DNA of 6,124 bases from JACNLN01 sp964626495 (GTDB lineage: Bacteria > Fidelibacterota > Marinisomatia > Marinisomatales > CAZVFT01). Below are positions 5,971 to 6,124 of the stretch, one piece after another. A program made the translations under genes and the position numbers. A model generated the notes under the pieces. That model had not been told where the DNA came from and did no database searches. It was given only the letters and a program-made list of their open reading frames with translations. The stretch covers positions 1 through 6,124 of the forward strand of contig CAZVFT010000109.1 of assembly GCA_964626495.1 (NCBI GenBank), read 5' to 3'. Position 1 is the first letter of the stretch. Every line of letters begins with the position of its first letter.

Positions 5971-6124
5971 TACGACTCATAAATAAATCTACACCTGCGG
6001 TTACGACTCATAAATAAATCTACACCTTCAGCTACGATTCATAAATAAATCTACACCTTCAGTTACGATTCATAAATAAATCTACACCTGCGGTTACGAC
6101 TCATAAATAAATCTACACCTTCAG
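5971..6124. repeat. Tandem array of 31-bp units (five visible copies, open at the window end)
   Basis: Copies start at 5971, 6002, 6033, 6064 and 6095, with no spacers. Each unit begins TACGA(C/T)TCATAAATAAATC and continues TACACCT(G/T)C(G/A)G. Only about four positions vary. The last copy is 30 bases because the window stops there. A degenerate partial copy (TACGATGGACAAGTCTACA) sits at 5952-5970. The 31-bp period is not a multiple of three and most units have stops on both strands, so the array is not coding. Confidence 0.9.

Noticed and set aside
5971..6124. CRISPR array
   Set aside because: The 31-bp units are directly adjacent with no unique spacers, so this is a tandem repeat.
5971..6124. 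Small peptide gene on the minus strand (ATG AGT CGT reading through to MSRNRRCRFIYES)
   Set aside because: It exists only because one unit variant lacks a stop. Neighbouring units give four-residue frames, and the 31-bp period shifts the frame each time.

Overview
The window is A+T-rich bacterial DNA. All three genes I can support lie on the minus strand, so transcription runs from the right end to the left. Two encode large secreted cysteine proteases, one of family C25 (gingipain-like) and one of family C10 (streptopain-like). Both end in a sorting domain of the kind used by type IX secretion (Por-type, FlgD-like fold, with the YPNPFNP motif). That points to the Fibrobacteres-Chlorobi-Bacteroidetes (FCB) superphylum. 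All three genes have purine-rich Shine-Dalgarno sequences, which most Bacteroidota lack. I therefore lean towards a non-Bacteroidota FCB lineage such as Candidatus Marinimicrobia/Fidelibacterota or Cloacimonadota. This placement is an inference.

Layout from right to left, in transcription order. (1) 5971-6124: a tandem array of 31-bp units that runs off the window. (2) 5816-5970: leader of the C25 gene, with two inverted repeats. (3) 5815-2795: the C25 protease. (4) 2765-2731: an intrinsic terminator. (5) 2591-654: the C10 protease. (6) 633-598: a second intrinsic terminator, homologous to the first. (7) 597-357: a non-coding stretch. (8) 356-114: a small basic protein resembling DUF4295/bL38. 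(9) 81-1: a GC-rich tRNA-Ser-like sequence whose anticodon arm does not fold, cut by the window edge.

The two proteases are not related in their catalytic domains: C10 is papain-like (clan CA) and C25 is caspase-like (clan CD). Their last ~270-285 residues are nevertheless homologous, and near the 3' end the similarity reaches near-identity at the DNA level, silent sites included. The homology continues past the stop codons into the terminators. The simplest reading is that a mobile 3' cassette (Ig-like domain, linker, sorting domain, terminator) was joined to two different secreted proteases and later homogenised. Each gene has its own terminator, so they are probably separate transcription units. 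Both products are likely exported by Sec as zymogens, moved across the outer membrane, and used to degrade extracellular protein.

The window is also rich in short GC-rich repeat-like insertions in an A+T-rich background. One lies in frame inside the C25 sorting domain, one is shared by both sorting domains, and one is the tRNA-like sequence at the left edge. No complete new defence or mobile system is visible.
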